In this document: positions 40,746 through 49,712 of the stretch, in pieces | How positions within the stretch are numbered: position 1 is the stretch's first letter | How the letters are laid out: each line of letters starts with the position of its first letter | Assembly (NCBI RefSeq): GCF_039794105.1 | Contig: NZ_JBDIWA010000002.1 | Location: 62,001 to 126,000 of the forward strand | Reading direction: 5' to 3' | Source of the DNA: Kuenenia sp039794105 | Lineage (GTDB): Bacteria > Planctomycetota > Brocadiia > Brocadiales > Brocadiaceae | DNA: 64,000 nt | The notes under the pieces: generated by a model | Database searches by the model: none | Told to the model about the DNA's origin: nothing | The model's input: only the letters and a program-made list of their open reading frames with translations | Program-made: the position numbers and the translations under genes

Positions 40746-41312
40746 GTGGAAAAAATGTATTCGAGAATTGAGAAAGTAAAAGACGGTGAATTTATTATGG
40801 AGGAAGACGCCTGGGCATACTTTGCTTTTGTGCTTAGGGAGGGGAAGGCAAGGATGATGAAAAAAGTTGATGGAAGGCAAGTGGTTATCGGCACATTAAA
40901 CAAGGGGGATATTTTTGGGGAAACGGGTTTTCTCGGAGAACCAAGGAGAACTACTTCCGTTGTTGCAGAAGGTGACGTTATGGTGGAAATGATCGGAAGA
41001 GATTCCTTTATGAGGTTTTTTCATGAATTACCAAAGGACGTACAGGCTAATCTGTATGCAATGGATAAAAATCTCACAATTATTGCTGAAATCTACAGCC
41101 GGCTGGTTGTTTTATTCCAGATACTGCAAGACCATGAAACAAAAATGACTGAGGCAAAAACACTGGAAATGGAACTTGAAAAACTTCCTGAATTTGTGAA
41201 AGACATGGTGAGTGCCATTGCAAAGCGGCACAATAGGGCGGTTGAATGCCTTAACAAGCTTACCTGTCAGATAGAAGAGAAGCAGACAAAATTAATGTCC
41301 CATTATAGCTAA
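40746..41312 (+). CDS. cyclic-nucleotide-binding domain protein
   Basis: The 188-aa product has an N-terminal cNMP-binding (CAP-ED) beta-roll: YFAFVLREGKARMMKKVDGR, IGTLNKGDIFGETGFLGEPR (phosphate-binding cassette GETGFLGEPRRTTSV), residues about 15-100. The C-terminal half is helical with no winged helix, so it is not a Crp/Fnr transcription factor. It is likely a cytoplasmic ligand sensor acting through protein contact. The start is GTG 40746 after AAAGGAGG. A Pho-box-like promoter precedes it. Confidence 0.85.
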   Translation: MEKMYSRIEKVKDGEFIMEEDAWAYFAFVLREGKARMMKKVDGRQVVIGTLNKGDIFGETGFLGEPRRTTSVVAEGDVMVEMIGRDSFMRFFHELPKDVQANLYAMDKNLTIIAEIYSRLVVLFQILQDHETKMTEAKTLEMELEKLPEFVKDMVSAIAKRHNRAVECLNKLTCQIEEKQTKLMSHYS

Positions 41313-41345
41313 ACAAAATAAGGCACGTGTTTATGTATTTCAATC

Positions 41346-41375
41346 TTAACACAAAATTAACAATTCCTTTATATT
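41346..41375 (+). promoter_or_regulatory. Pho-box-like promoter 2
   Basis: TTAACA (41346) and TTAACA (41357) have a 5-bp spacer CAAAA. TATATT at 41370-41375 follows after 7 bp. The layout is identical to the promoters at 40639 and 55015. Confidence 0.65.
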
Positions 41376-41551
41376 CTCTTCATAAATATAAGTTACATTT
41401 CCTCACATGTGATGCACACAATCCGCTTCCGCTTTATGCATATTGACGCTAAATAGATCAGTCCATAGGTAGTTTATGGATATGCATTTTTAGGCGGACA
41501 GGAATATTAAATGAACAAATACGATTACTAAAATAATGAAAGGAGGCACGA

Positions 41552-41572
41552 ATGAAACGGAAAATCGCATGA
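41552..41572 (+). other. micro-ORF MKRKIA with strong ribosome site
   Basis: AGGAGG (41541-41546) lies 5 bp before ATG 41552, and the frame stops after six codons. It could be a leader peptide controlling the downstream gene, or the stub of a deleted gene. Confidence 0.35.
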
Positions 41573-41711
41573 AAATAATTGAGCTATGCTGATGCGCTAA
41601 ACAGTAATTACCCAAATTCCAAGCTCAATTTATACACTACAAATTATAAAGAGCAATAAAGTAAGATAAATCAATGCCTTTCGACTAATTGAATTCTTTA
41701 AACATGTTATG

Positions 41712-41736
41712 TGTAGTGTATATTGTATACACTACA
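41712..41736. promoter_or_regulatory. 25-bp palindromic operator
   Basis: TGTAGTGTATA (41712-41722), 3-bp centre TTG, then TATACACTACA (41726-41736) form a perfect inverted repeat. Single half-sites lie at 41631-41641 (reverse) and 41808-41818 (forward). The array of four half-sites upstream of the beta-helix gene suggests a dimeric repressor or activator site. Confidence 0.65.
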
Positions 41737-41875
41737 TGAATAGTTTATGTTTTTATTAAAGGATGCGAAAACTATTGAATATACAGGCTTTCCACATATA
41801 TATTTAATGTAGTGTATAAAATTAGTTTCGAAGTCAGGTAATTAATAAAACTAAGATTTAAAGGAGAAATATATC

Positions 41876-43789
41876 GTGAAGAATATGAGAAAAATAATAT
41901 TGGCAGCGTTGACAACACTTTTCTTTACAAGTGCTGCCAGCGCCGCCACAGTAAAAGTGTCAAAAAATATTGATACTTCTACTACATGGACTGCTGACAA
42001 CGTATACCGGTTAGAAGGCCAAATCTTTGTTTTGCCTGGCGCTAGTCTTACGATAGAGGCTGGGACAGTCATTGCCAGCACTACAGACGTTGGAGGCAGT
42101 CTGGCAATAGCACGCGGCGCAAAAATCTTCGTAAACGGCACAGAAGACGACCCGGTAATAATGACCTCGACCGACGATGTGGCTACATGGGATAAAGATT
42201 CCAGCCACCCCAGTGGCGGCGACCCCAAAACCGGCACATGGCGTGAAGGCGCTAATGAGTGGGGGAATCTGACCATTATGGGTGAGGGAGTAATATCCGC
42301 TTCCCACTCCAAAGGCCTTCAGGTGGGTAGTAACACTAAAGATCCTTCAGGGCTGAATGAGGCGCAAATGGAAGGCCTTACGGATGCTGATTACTCATTG
42401 TATGGCGGCGCAGACGACAATGATGACAGCGGTTCCATCAGCTATTTGTCCTTACGATACGCAGGAAAAGTGGTTGGCCTTGGTAATGAACTAAATGGTT
42501 TATCGCTGGGCGGTATCGGGCGAGAAACCGATATCGATCATGTTGAGATTATGAATAATGTGGATGATGGTATTGAAATCTGGGGCGGTACGGTTAATCT
42601 GAAATACGTCAGCATCTGGAACGTTGGTGACGATAGTTTTGATGTTGACCAGGGCTGGCGCGGCAAAGCACAGTTTCTTTTTGTTGTTCAGGGCTACAGC
42701 GTCGATGCAAATCAAGGTTCAGGTGTGGGCGACAACTGTTTCGAGATGGATGGCGCTGAAGATTCTGACGCTCAGCCAGTTACTACATCCGTAATTTATA
42801 ATGCCACAGTTATTGGTAATCCACTTGATGGTGACCATGGAACCGCATGGCGTGACAACGCCCGCGTACAGTTTCGCAATTGCATATTTATGGATCTGGG
42901 CGAAAAACTTGTAAAAGCTGACAATGATGATGGTGACGGCGCTAATGGTTATGGTTACAACGGCACGTTGTCATGGGAAAAGACGTGGGAAACAGATTAC
43001 ACAGTTACTTCCACGGTGAACGATTGTGGCGGATGTCCTTCCGCTGCTTTCAATAACGCCAGTAATCTTTATACAACCCAGACGTCAGGTAAACTTGCGG
43101 AAATCACAGACAGTGTGTTCTTCAGGAACCTTCATGCGGATGCATATTCAGACTCAGACACAGTAGGCGTAACAAGTAACGGAGGCAGCACTTCCGGGAA
43201 TAACAATGTGGTCGTTTCCAGTACCGATGATAAGGATATGCCAATTGTTAGTTTAACCCGTGGTACAAGATTTACTTCTTCAGAGGGCAAGGGCGTCCTT
43301 CCTGTAAAATCGGTAGACCCACGCGCCGCCAATGACGCCCTTGTTAGTGCGGATACTGCGCCTGGTGACGGGTTTTTCACACCTGTTCAATATCGGGGCG
43401 CTTTCAGTGCGGATGATAATTGGATGCAGGGCTGGACTGCTGCTGATGCATATGGAATGATCGTTTCGGATGAAGATGAAAATCCTGACGCAAACCCTGC
43501 AAAATCGATAACGGTATCGCCGTCTAGCCTAACCCTGGATAAGGGTGATAGCGCTGATGTGACCATAACGCTGGCAGACGAAGACGGAAATGCCGTTGAA
43601 GGCAATACGGTTAAAACGAAGCTGAACAGCGCTGGGAAAAAACGTGTAAGTATATCTTCAAACAGTGAAGAGACAGATGAAAACGGTGAGGCTGTATTTA
43701 CCGTTACTGCTAAGAAAAAAGGTAAAGCGGTGATTACATTTCAATCAGACAACTTGAAAGAAAAACTGAAGGTCAAGGTGAAGAAATAA
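41876..43789 (+). CDS. secreted right-handed beta-helix protein with C-terminal Ig-like domain
   Basis: The 637-aa product starts with a signal peptide (IILAALTTLFFTSAASAATV). Next comes a region typical of parallel beta-helix surface proteins: TWTADNVYRLEGQIFVLPGA, SLTIEAGTVIAST, ISYLSLRYAGKVVG and IDHVEIMNNVDDGIEIWGGT. Residues about 540-637 are a Big_1-like Ig domain (ITVSPSSLTLDKGDSADVTI, ending KVKVKK). Asp/Asn-rich turns may bind Ca2+. It lies ahead of a TonB receptor locus and behind an elaborate promoter region; homologues commonly accompany TonB receptors. The start is GTG 41876 after AAAGGAG. Confidence 0.7.
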   Translation: MKNMRKIILAALTTLFFTSAASAATVKVSKNIDTSTTWTADNVYRLEGQIFVLPGASLTIEAGTVIASTTDVGGSLAIARGAKIFVNGTEDDPVIMTSTDDVATWDKDSSHPSGGDPKTGTWREGANEWGNLTIMGEGVISASHSKGLQVGSNTKDPSGLNEAQMEGLTDADYSLYGGADDNDDSGSISYLSLRYAGKVVGLGNELNGLSLGGIGRETDIDHVEIMNNVDDGIEIWGGTVNLKYVSIWNVGDDSFDVDQGWRGKAQFLFVVQGYSVDANQGSGVGDNCFEMDGAEDSDAQPVTTSVIYNATVIGNPLDGDHGTAWRDNARVQFRNCIFMDLGEKLVKADNDDGDGANGYGYNGTLSWEKTWETDYTVTSTVNDCGGCPSAAFNNASNLYTTQTSGKLAEITDSVFFRNLHADAYSDSDTVGVTSNGGSTSGNNNVVVSSTDDKDMPIVSLTRGTRFTSSEGKGVLPVKSVDPRAANDALVSADTAPGDGFFTPVQYRGAFSADDNWMQGWTAADAYGMIVSDEDENPDANPAKSITVSPSSLTLDKGDSADVTITLADEDGNAVEGNTVKTKLNSAGKKRVSISSNSEETDENGEAVFTVTAKKKGKAVITFQSDNLKEKLKVKVKK

Positions 43790-43854
43790 ACAATACGATT
43801 GCGGATTAAATACTATGCGGGTTCAGGTTTGTAGCCCGAACCCATGAGAATGCT

Positions 43855-43880
43855 CGTTCCCAAGCTCCGGCTTGGGAACG
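43855..43880. terminator. hairpin after the beta-helix gene
   Basis: CGTTCCCAAGC and GCTTGGGAACG flank a 4-nt loop, 65 bp after the stop codon. It is a strong stem without a T-run; a repeat element or a transcription stop. Confidence 0.4.
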
Positions 43881-43977
43881 CAATTGTATTGGAAGCTCTC
43901 GCTTCCTTTTTGTAAAAAATTTTGTAACTATTCAGCGTAAACGTTCCACGACTCCCGGCGGGTTCAGGTTTGCAACC

Positions 43978-44076
43978 CAATGTCATTAAGTTAAAATTAT
44001 TTGATTAAAAACAACCCCCTTTATCCCCCTTTTTTAAGGGGGACTTTTCAGACAGGTTGCTTAACTTAATGACATT
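43978..44076. mobile_element. about 98-bp MITE with 11-bp target duplication
   Basis: AATGTCATTAAGTTAA (43979-43994) and TTAACTTAATGACATT (44061-44076) are perfect inverted repeats. GGTTTGCAACC flanks the element at 43967-43977 and 44077-44087. It inserted into a GGTTCAGGTTTGCAACC hairpin family member. Confidence 0.75.
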
Positions 44077-44307
44077 GGTTTGCAACCGTTCGGCTGAGCT
44101 CACGACGAAGCCTGAACCCATGGGTTTATGCGTATAATGTGGCAATGTACTACGGCAAAATCCCAATGCCCAAAATCACAAAATCCCTGTTTGGCATCTG
44201 GAATTTATTTGTCATTTGTTCTCCTAATAGAAGGCTGGATTGAAAATATAAAACGTTTGGTTCAGGTTACAAACCTGAACCCGCGAATGTAGTTTCCAGC
44301 GCCAGTA

Positions 44308-44353
44308 CGTTTCCAAGTAGCGGCAAGGCATGCCTTGCCGCTACTTGGAAACG
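44308..44353. repeat. perfect 46-bp palindrome
   Basis: The 23-bp arm CGTTTCCAAGTAGCGGCAAG (first 20 bases) is followed directly by its exact complement with no loop, 69 bp upstream of the lipoprotein gene. Confidence 0.8.
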
Positions 44354-44421
44354 AGAACGAAAAATTCATTACGTCCGGCTAACGGACATCGAACCCTTTT
44401 TCTTAAAACCATTAATATAAA

Positions 44422-45666
44422 ATGACAATACGATCAAGATATATCCTCTTATGGATTGTTTTCCTGCTATTCTCGTTTACGCTGGGCTGCGGCAGGCACG
44501 ATGCCGATAACGCTGCAGAACAGCATACAACACTTTTGATCAAGACGATAAAGGACCAACCCCTGACTGCTTACCAAAGAGAATTGCTTATCCTTGCGTT
44601 TGAAACGGCGTCAGCAATTCCTGTTAAACCACATATTAAAGATAGGTCGCACATGCAGGAAAAAGCGGCGGCGGCGTGTCTTGAACTGAATCAGCCTTTC
44701 CTCGCTATTGGTTTTATTGAACATATTGATAACTGGCGCCGCGGTTCCGGTTACGGTGATGTTGCATTTTATTGCGCTAAAAATGGTTACACTGACGAAG
44801 CGCTGCAATACATCGGCCTTGCCGGCCAGGCCTCTTCTTCTGCCGAAGAATGGCGCAAAGAACATATAAAAGTGAAAATTGCTAATGCTTACCTGATGCT
44901 TGGTGAAACAGAGAAGTCTGCACAATATGCATCGGGAGCAGAAAATGCTGTGGCCGGAAAAGTTGCTGGCGTTCGGGCGATGATTGCCGGTGATGATCAT
45001 TTTGAGGAACAAATGGATGCGCTGGATGCATTGATTGAATCTGGAAATTATGACGCAATAGTAGATGCGTTGGAGGCTTGCGCTAAATTATTTAACAGAT
45101 TTTATGAAAACAAGGGGTGGCGTATGCTGGCGGAAGAGAAGCTTAAAGCATCATGGGGAGCGCTTCCGGTATTTAAGCGCATTGATCTACTTATGGGACT
45201 GGCAGGATTTGCTCTGGACCATGCTGACCAGACGAAGGCGCTTGAATTGGTAAATGAAACGCAAACGATTATTGATTCTGCACAATGGCGGCCTGAACAT
45301 TATGTTTCACTTATGTCCAGGGCATCCAGGCTGCGTTATTTGGCAGGTGACAGGCAAAAAGCAATGGCAGATGCTGGCGATATCCTTAATTTTTATAATT
45401 TGCAGAAAGAAAAAATAATTACTATCTACCGGGCAGGAGCGTTGCTGCCATTAGCCGAAGCGTATCAGGCAATGGGTAATACAAAGGAAGCGCTTCAAAT
45501 ATATGCGATGGCAATTCAGGAAGGCGTTGAAAATCCCAATTCCAGGCCTCGGGCAGAAGATTTATCTGCCGCCTGTTTGTCTATGGCGTTGCATGGCGTA
45601 GAGCCTGATGTTGAATTGTGGGGCAGAATACGCGGTATTAAAGAGGGGCTTGGCGATCCCTGGTGA
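44422..45666 (+). CDS. TPR-like lipoprotein
   Basis: The 414-aa product has a signal peptide ending in a lipobox (LLFSFTLGCGRHD, Cys about 22), so it is anchored in a membrane. The remainder is made of paired helices (CLELNQPFLAIGFIEHIDNW, YCAKNGYTDEALQYIGLAGQ, ALLPLAEAYQAMGNTKEALQ) typical of TPR/Sel1-like scaffolds. No enzyme motif is seen. It precedes the TonB receptor by 100 bp and could be its envelope partner. Specific function unknown. Confidence 0.65.
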   Translation: MTIRSRYILLWIVFLLFSFTLGCGRHDADNAAEQHTTLLIKTIKDQPLTAYQRELLILAFETASAIPVKPHIKDRSHMQEKAAAACLELNQPFLAIGFIEHIDNWRRGSGYGDVAFYCAKNGYTDEALQYIGLAGQASSSAEEWRKEHIKVKIANAYLMLGETEKSAQYASGAENAVAGKVAGVRAMIAGDDHFEEQMDALDALIESGNYDAIVDALEACAKLFNRFYENKGWRMLAEEKLKASWGALPVFKRIDLLMGLAGFALDHADQTKALELVNETQTIIDSAQWRPEHYVSLMSRASRLRYLAGDRQKAMADAGDILNFYNLQKEKIITIYRAGALLPLAEAYQAMGNTKEALQIYAMAIQEGVENPNSRPRAEDLSAACLSMALHGVEPDVELWGRIRGIKEGLGDPW

Positions 45667-45767
45667 ATAAAATAATAAATTATTTCTTAACCCTATAAAT
45701 ATAAAACGTACTTATACAAAAAAATGATTAGTTTGAGTTCTGGCAGAAAAGGTAGATTTGTTTAAAA

Positions 45768-48700
45768 ATGACTAATAAACGGAGTGGCTGTTTAAGCATC
45801 ATCTTGTCATTATTATTTGCAGGTGTTGCTTTCGCTCAGCAGAAAGGCTCAATTCGCGGGATTGTGTATGACAAGGAGTTTGATGCGCCATTGGCTACCG
45901 TGCAGGTTACTATTGCAGAAACGGGAGATAAGATAATTGCTACAGACGAAGGAATATATTTGTTTGACCAGGTAGCGCCAGGCAGCTATACGCTTATCTT
46001 TTCGAAAAGCGGCTATACCCGTCAGGTGCAGGCAAATGTTGTAGTTTCTCCAGGGAAGATGACGGAAGTTGAAGTTTCATTGTCTGGAGAGTTTACGGAT
46101 ATGGAAGAGTTTATTGTTGAGGATATTCGTACAGGAGATACAGAGGCTGGCCTTATGGAGCTTCGCGCTGAAAGCCCGGCACTTCTGGATTCCGTTAGTT
46201 CAGAATGGCTACATCAGGCAGGAGTGACTGATGCGGCAAGCGCGTTGAGTCTTGTATCGGGAGCTACGGTGCAAGACGGCAAATTTGCTGTCGTGCGAGG
46301 GCTGCCGGACAGATATGTCAGTTCACAAATGAACGGCGTGCGGCTGCCTACCGCAGACCCGGATAAACGCGCTGTACAGTTGGACCAATTTCCTACGGAA
46401 GTAATAGAAAGCATTCAGGTAAGCAAAACATTTACGCCGGATCAACAGGGCGATGCATCCGGAGGCGCTGTAAATGTGGCGCTGAAAGGTATTCCGGATA
46501 AAAATGTAATCAGATTCAAAACCGGATATGAATATAACACGCAGGCGGCGGGTAACGATAATTTCCTCACCTACAAGGGGGGAGGAGTGAATTTCTGGGG
46601 GATAGACAAGAAAAGCAGGGATATCCCTTCAGACGGTGTATTTACCGGTTCAATGGGAGTTACCGGAGATGAAGCGCCAATTGATTATTCAATGTCGATG
46701 GCTGCCGGAGGAAGAATTGAATTGGGAAATGGCGTCAGTGTCGGGGGGCTTGTCAGTTCCTATTATAAAAAGGACAGTTCGCATTTCGACAATGGCGTCG
46801 ATGATGCTTTGTGGATTGACAGCAAATACAGGGGCGATGGGCTGACTCCGCAGTATGGAAACCCCGATTCCCCGCCCGATCCACCCATACCCGCTGTTGG
46901 AGAAGATTTTAAAACCTCTCTATTTGACGTCACGGAGTCATCTGAAGAAGTGCAATGGGGTGTTTTAAGTGCAATTGGGATGGAAATAAAAAACCATTCG
47001 CTGCAGGCGCTTCATATGCATACCCAGGTTACGGAGGACAAATCGATTCTTGCTGAAGATACCAGAGGCAAGGCATACTATTTTCCAGGATATGACCCAA
47101 ACGACCCGAAAGGACTGGGGAATGACCCGGACAATAGGTTTGCAGCCCCCTACCTCAGAACAGAAACGTTAAAATATACGGAAAGGGAGACCGATACACT
47201 GCAATTTACAGGAGATCATACCGTGCCGTTCTCTGAAGCGGGCATTAATGATTTCATTACGATCCTCTCTCCTAAAATCGACTGGACAGTTGCCCTGAGT
47301 TTTTCAGGTCTTGATGAACCAGACAAACGGCAATTTGGTTCTGCCTGGTATGCAGAATCGTATGATGAAGGGTATCCGGTTTATGGAATCGATCCGGAAT
47401 ACAAACCCGCTTATTATGGCCCATACACGCCTGCTGCAAACTTCCTGCTGGGAAATGCATCACGGACATGGACCGATATTTCGGAAAAAAGTGACCAGTA
47501 TTTTTTAAATCTGAGGTTTCCTTTTGAACAATGGAGCGGAGATAAAGGATATGTGAAATTAGGGCTTTTCACAGATAAGGTAGACCGTAAGTATGATCAG
47601 GATTCATATGGCAATTACCGGCTAACGGGGGATAGCGCTATTCCAACGTATGAAGGATCATGGGATGACTATTCTTATAGCGACGAATTCCTTGACCTTG
47701 GCGGCCCTACAATGAAAGACGGTCCGCCCTTTGTTGATGTCGACTACGAGGGAGAACAGAAGATTTCGGCATGGTACTACATGGCGGACTTACCCCTTTG
47801 TTCATTCCTCAATGTGATTGGCGGAGCACGCTATGAAACAACGAAACTGAACGTAATAAATGACCCTGAAAAAGACGCTAAATGGGTTACTACCGACGAA
47901 AACGGGAATCGTCTATACGTTGACCTGCTTCCTGGAGATGCGGACGTCGCGTATCGTCAGGATGATGTGTTGCCTTTACTCGGATTTGTATTGAAACCAT
48001 TTAGCAAGATCACATTGCGCGGTTCATTTAGTGAAACCGTGGCGCGTCCGACTTTTAAGGAACTCACTCCGATTCAACAGCAGGAATTTCTGGGTGACGA
48101 TGTTTTTATAGGAAATAATGCATTGAAAATGAGCGCATTAAAAAATTACGACCTGCGGCTCGACTATACTCCTTATAATGGCGGCTTGATATCAGTTTCC
48201 TGGTTCCACAAAGACATCGAAGACCCCATTGAATACGTGCAGGACCTGGTGAACGCTTTTTCATTTACGACCCCGCTGAATTTTCCTGAAGGGAAATTGA
48301 CCGGTTTTGAAGTAGAGACACGACAGCATCTGGGCTATTTCTGGGATGTGTTGAAGGGTATTTCGATAGGCGGCAACGCAACGTTTATTGACTCGGAAGT
48401 GACGCTTCCTGAGAGCGAACGAGCACGGCTTGCCGACGCCGGGGTGGAAACGACCAGCCGCAATATGATGAATGCGCCTGAATATCTGTACAATATTTAC
48501 ACAATGTATGATATTGAACGCATTGGTACGCAAATAGGGCTTTTTTATACGGTGAAAGGAGATACGCTGGTGGCCGGTGCGGGAAATGTAAACGGAAACT
48601 ATGTGCCGGACGTCTATGCAACGGAATACGGCACTCTTAATTTCAGCGCTTCAAAAAAAATCGGGAAACACTTTAACATAACGTTTAAGGCGAAAAACCT

Positions 48701-48818
48701 GCTTAACCCTGAAATTGAAGAGGTATATAGGCCGCCGGGTTATTTAGGAAATGACGAGGTCAGAACCTCCTATACGGAGGGGATGGATTTTTCGATTTAT
48801 ATAAGCGGTACATGGTAA
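45768..48818 (+). CDS. TonB-dependent outer-membrane receptor
   Basis: The 1016-aa product has a signal peptide (CLSIILSLLFAGVAFAQQ), then a carboxypeptidase-regulatory-like domain (residues about 27-105, SIRGIVYDKEFDAPLATVQV). A plug follows (about 135-250, VRGLPDRYVSSQMNGVRLPT and QGDASGGAVNVAL), then a 22-strand barrel ending SIYISGTW with a terminal aromatic. It imports an unidentified ligand across the outer membrane, energised by the TonB system encoded next. The substrate cannot be read from sequence; the Pho-like promoters nearby suggest a phosphorus compound. Confidence 0.9.
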   Translation: MTNKRSGCLSIILSLLFAGVAFAQQKGSIRGIVYDKEFDAPLATVQVTIAETGDKIIATDEGIYLFDQVAPGSYTLIFSKSGYTRQVQANVVVSPGKMTEVEVSLSGEFTDMEEFIVEDIRTGDTEAGLMELRAESPALLDSVSSEWLHQAGVTDAASALSLVSGATVQDGKFAVVRGLPDRYVSSQMNGVRLPTADPDKRAVQLDQFPTEVIESIQVSKTFTPDQQGDASGGAVNVALKGIPDKNVIRFKTGYEYNTQAAGNDNFLTYKGGGVNFWGIDKKSRDIPSDGVFTGSMGVTGDEAPIDYSMSMAAGGRIELGNGVSVGGLVSSYYKKDSSHFDNGVDDALWIDSKYRGDGLTPQYGNPDSPPDPPIPAVGEDFKTSLFDVTESSEEVQWGVLSAIGMEIKNHSLQALHMHTQVTEDKSILAEDTRGKAYYFPGYDPNDPKGLGNDPDNRFAAPYLRTETLKYTERETDTLQFTGDHTVPFSEAGINDFITILSPKIDWTVALSFSGLDEPDKRQFGSAWYAESYDEGYPVYGIDPEYKPAYYGPYTPAANFLLGNASRTWTDISEKSDQYFLNLRFPFEQWSGDKGYVKLGLFTDKVDRKYDQDSYGNYRLTGDSAIPTYEGSWDDYSYSDEFLDLGGPTMKDGPPFVDVDYEGEQKISAWYYMADLPLCSFLNVIGGARYETTKLNVINDPEKDAKWVTTDENGNRLYVDLLPGDADVAYRQDDVLPLLGFVLKPFSKITLRGSFSETVARPTFKELTPIQQQEFLGDDVFIGNNALKMSALKNYDLRLDYTPYNGGLISVSWFHKDIEDPIEYVQDLVNAFSFTTPLNFPEGKLTGFEVETRQHLGYFWDVLKGISIGGNATFIDSEVTLPESERARLADAGVETTSRNMMNAPEYLYNIYTMYDIERIGTQIGLFYTVKGDTLVAGAGNVNGNYVPDVYATEYGTLNFSASKKIGKHFNITFKAKNLLNPEIEEVYRPPGYLGNDEVRTSYTEGMDFSIYISGTW

Positions 48819-48851
48819 GACATTATTTTATTAAAAAAGGACGAATAAATT

Positions 48852-49694
48852 ATGAAAAACAAAAAAATATATAAATGCCGGAGAGTAAAAACCATTGGCG
48901 GTCTATTAGTGAAAATGCATTGCCGGCTACGCGCAGCCGCATTGCTGCTCATTGCTTTTTTCATGTTTGCCTTTATAACAATACCATTCGAAACGGCTAA
49001 CGGCAGTGTGGATAGCGCACGGGCGGCGCTAGAAAAATGGGTTGAAACCCGTCGCATTATTTCAAAAGAGAAACTGGAATTTGAGCTTGCGAAGGAAATG
49101 CTTTCTGAGCGGATAGAACTGCTGGGACGCGAAATTGAGACCGTGCGTAAAAAAAACAGTGAGATCGAAGCAAGTATAACGGAAGCGGATAAAAAAAGGG
49201 CTGAAATGCTTGAAGAAAATGAAAAACTTAAAAAAGCATCTACAACTTTAAACGCTACCGTGATAGAACTTGAAACCAGAACAAGGGAACTCTTAAAAAA
49301 ACTGCCCGACCCTATTAGAGGACGTGTGAAACCGCTCAGCCAGAGGCTTTCAGAAAACCAGGAAGATACAAAACTGTCTTTGGGAGAACGGTTTCAAAAT
49401 ATCATTGGAATACTAAACGAAGTAAATAAATTTAACGGAGAGATATCCGTTGTAAGTGAAGTGCATGGCCTGCCGGACGGAAACCATGTTGAAGCGACGT
49501 CTCTTTATATTGGAATAGGTCAGTCATATTTTGTTAACGGTAATTGCGACAAGGCAGGATTAGGAACTGCTTCACAAGACGGCTGGATTTGGAGGCCTGC
49601 CAATGAACATGCCGCTGCTATTGCCAAAGCGATAGCAATTTTGAAAAATGAAACTGCGGCGGCATTTGTGCAATTGCCCATAGAAATTCAATAA
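48852..49694 (+). CDS. DUF3450 family periplasmic coiled-coil protein
   Basis: The 280-aa product has a membrane/signal segment at about residues 33-55 (LLLIAFFMFAFITIPF). A coiled coil (about 65-150) follows, then a conserved C-terminal region (SLYIGIGQSYFVNGNCDKAG, TASQDGWIWRPANEHAAAIA). DUF3450 genes head the TonB2-type clusters of marine gammaproteobacteria, directly before TtpC, as here. The exact role is unknown; it is likely an accessory of the TonB complex. Confidence 0.8.
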   Translation: MKNKKIYKCRRVKTIGGLLVKMHCRLRAAALLLIAFFMFAFITIPFETANGSVDSARAALEKWVETRRIISKEKLEFELAKEMLSERIELLGREIETVRKKNSEIEASITEADKKRAEMLEENEKLKKASTTLNATVIELETRTRELLKKLPDPIRGRVKPLSQRLSENQEDTKLSLGERFQNIIGILNEVNKFNGEISVVSEVHGLPDGNHVEATSLYIGIGQSYFVNGNCDKAGLGTASQDGWIWRPANEHAAAIAKAIAILKNETAAAFVQLPIEIQ

Positions 49695-49712
49695 ACGGAA
49701 AATGAGGGTATT

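Larger units (their letters stand above)
41313..41875. other. 563-bp regulatory region upstream of the beta-helix protein
   Basis: It holds a Pho-box promoter (41346), a six-codon micro-ORF with a strong ribosome site (41552) and four copies of TGTAGTGTATA. The transcript from the Pho promoter would have a leader of about 490 nt. No other gene is visible. Confidence 0.6.
43790..44421. other. 632-bp spacer of palindromic elements
   Basis: No gene. Three hairpin elements are listed separately (43855, 43978, 44308). GGGTTCAGGTTTGTAGCCCG-type words recur at 43819, 43961 and 44262, part of a dispersed family also seen near 13,110 and 13,690. Confidence 0.6.

Noticed and set aside
40746..41312. 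Crp/Fnr transcription factor
   Set aside because: The cNMP-binding domain is clear, but the C-terminal half has no winged-helix motif.
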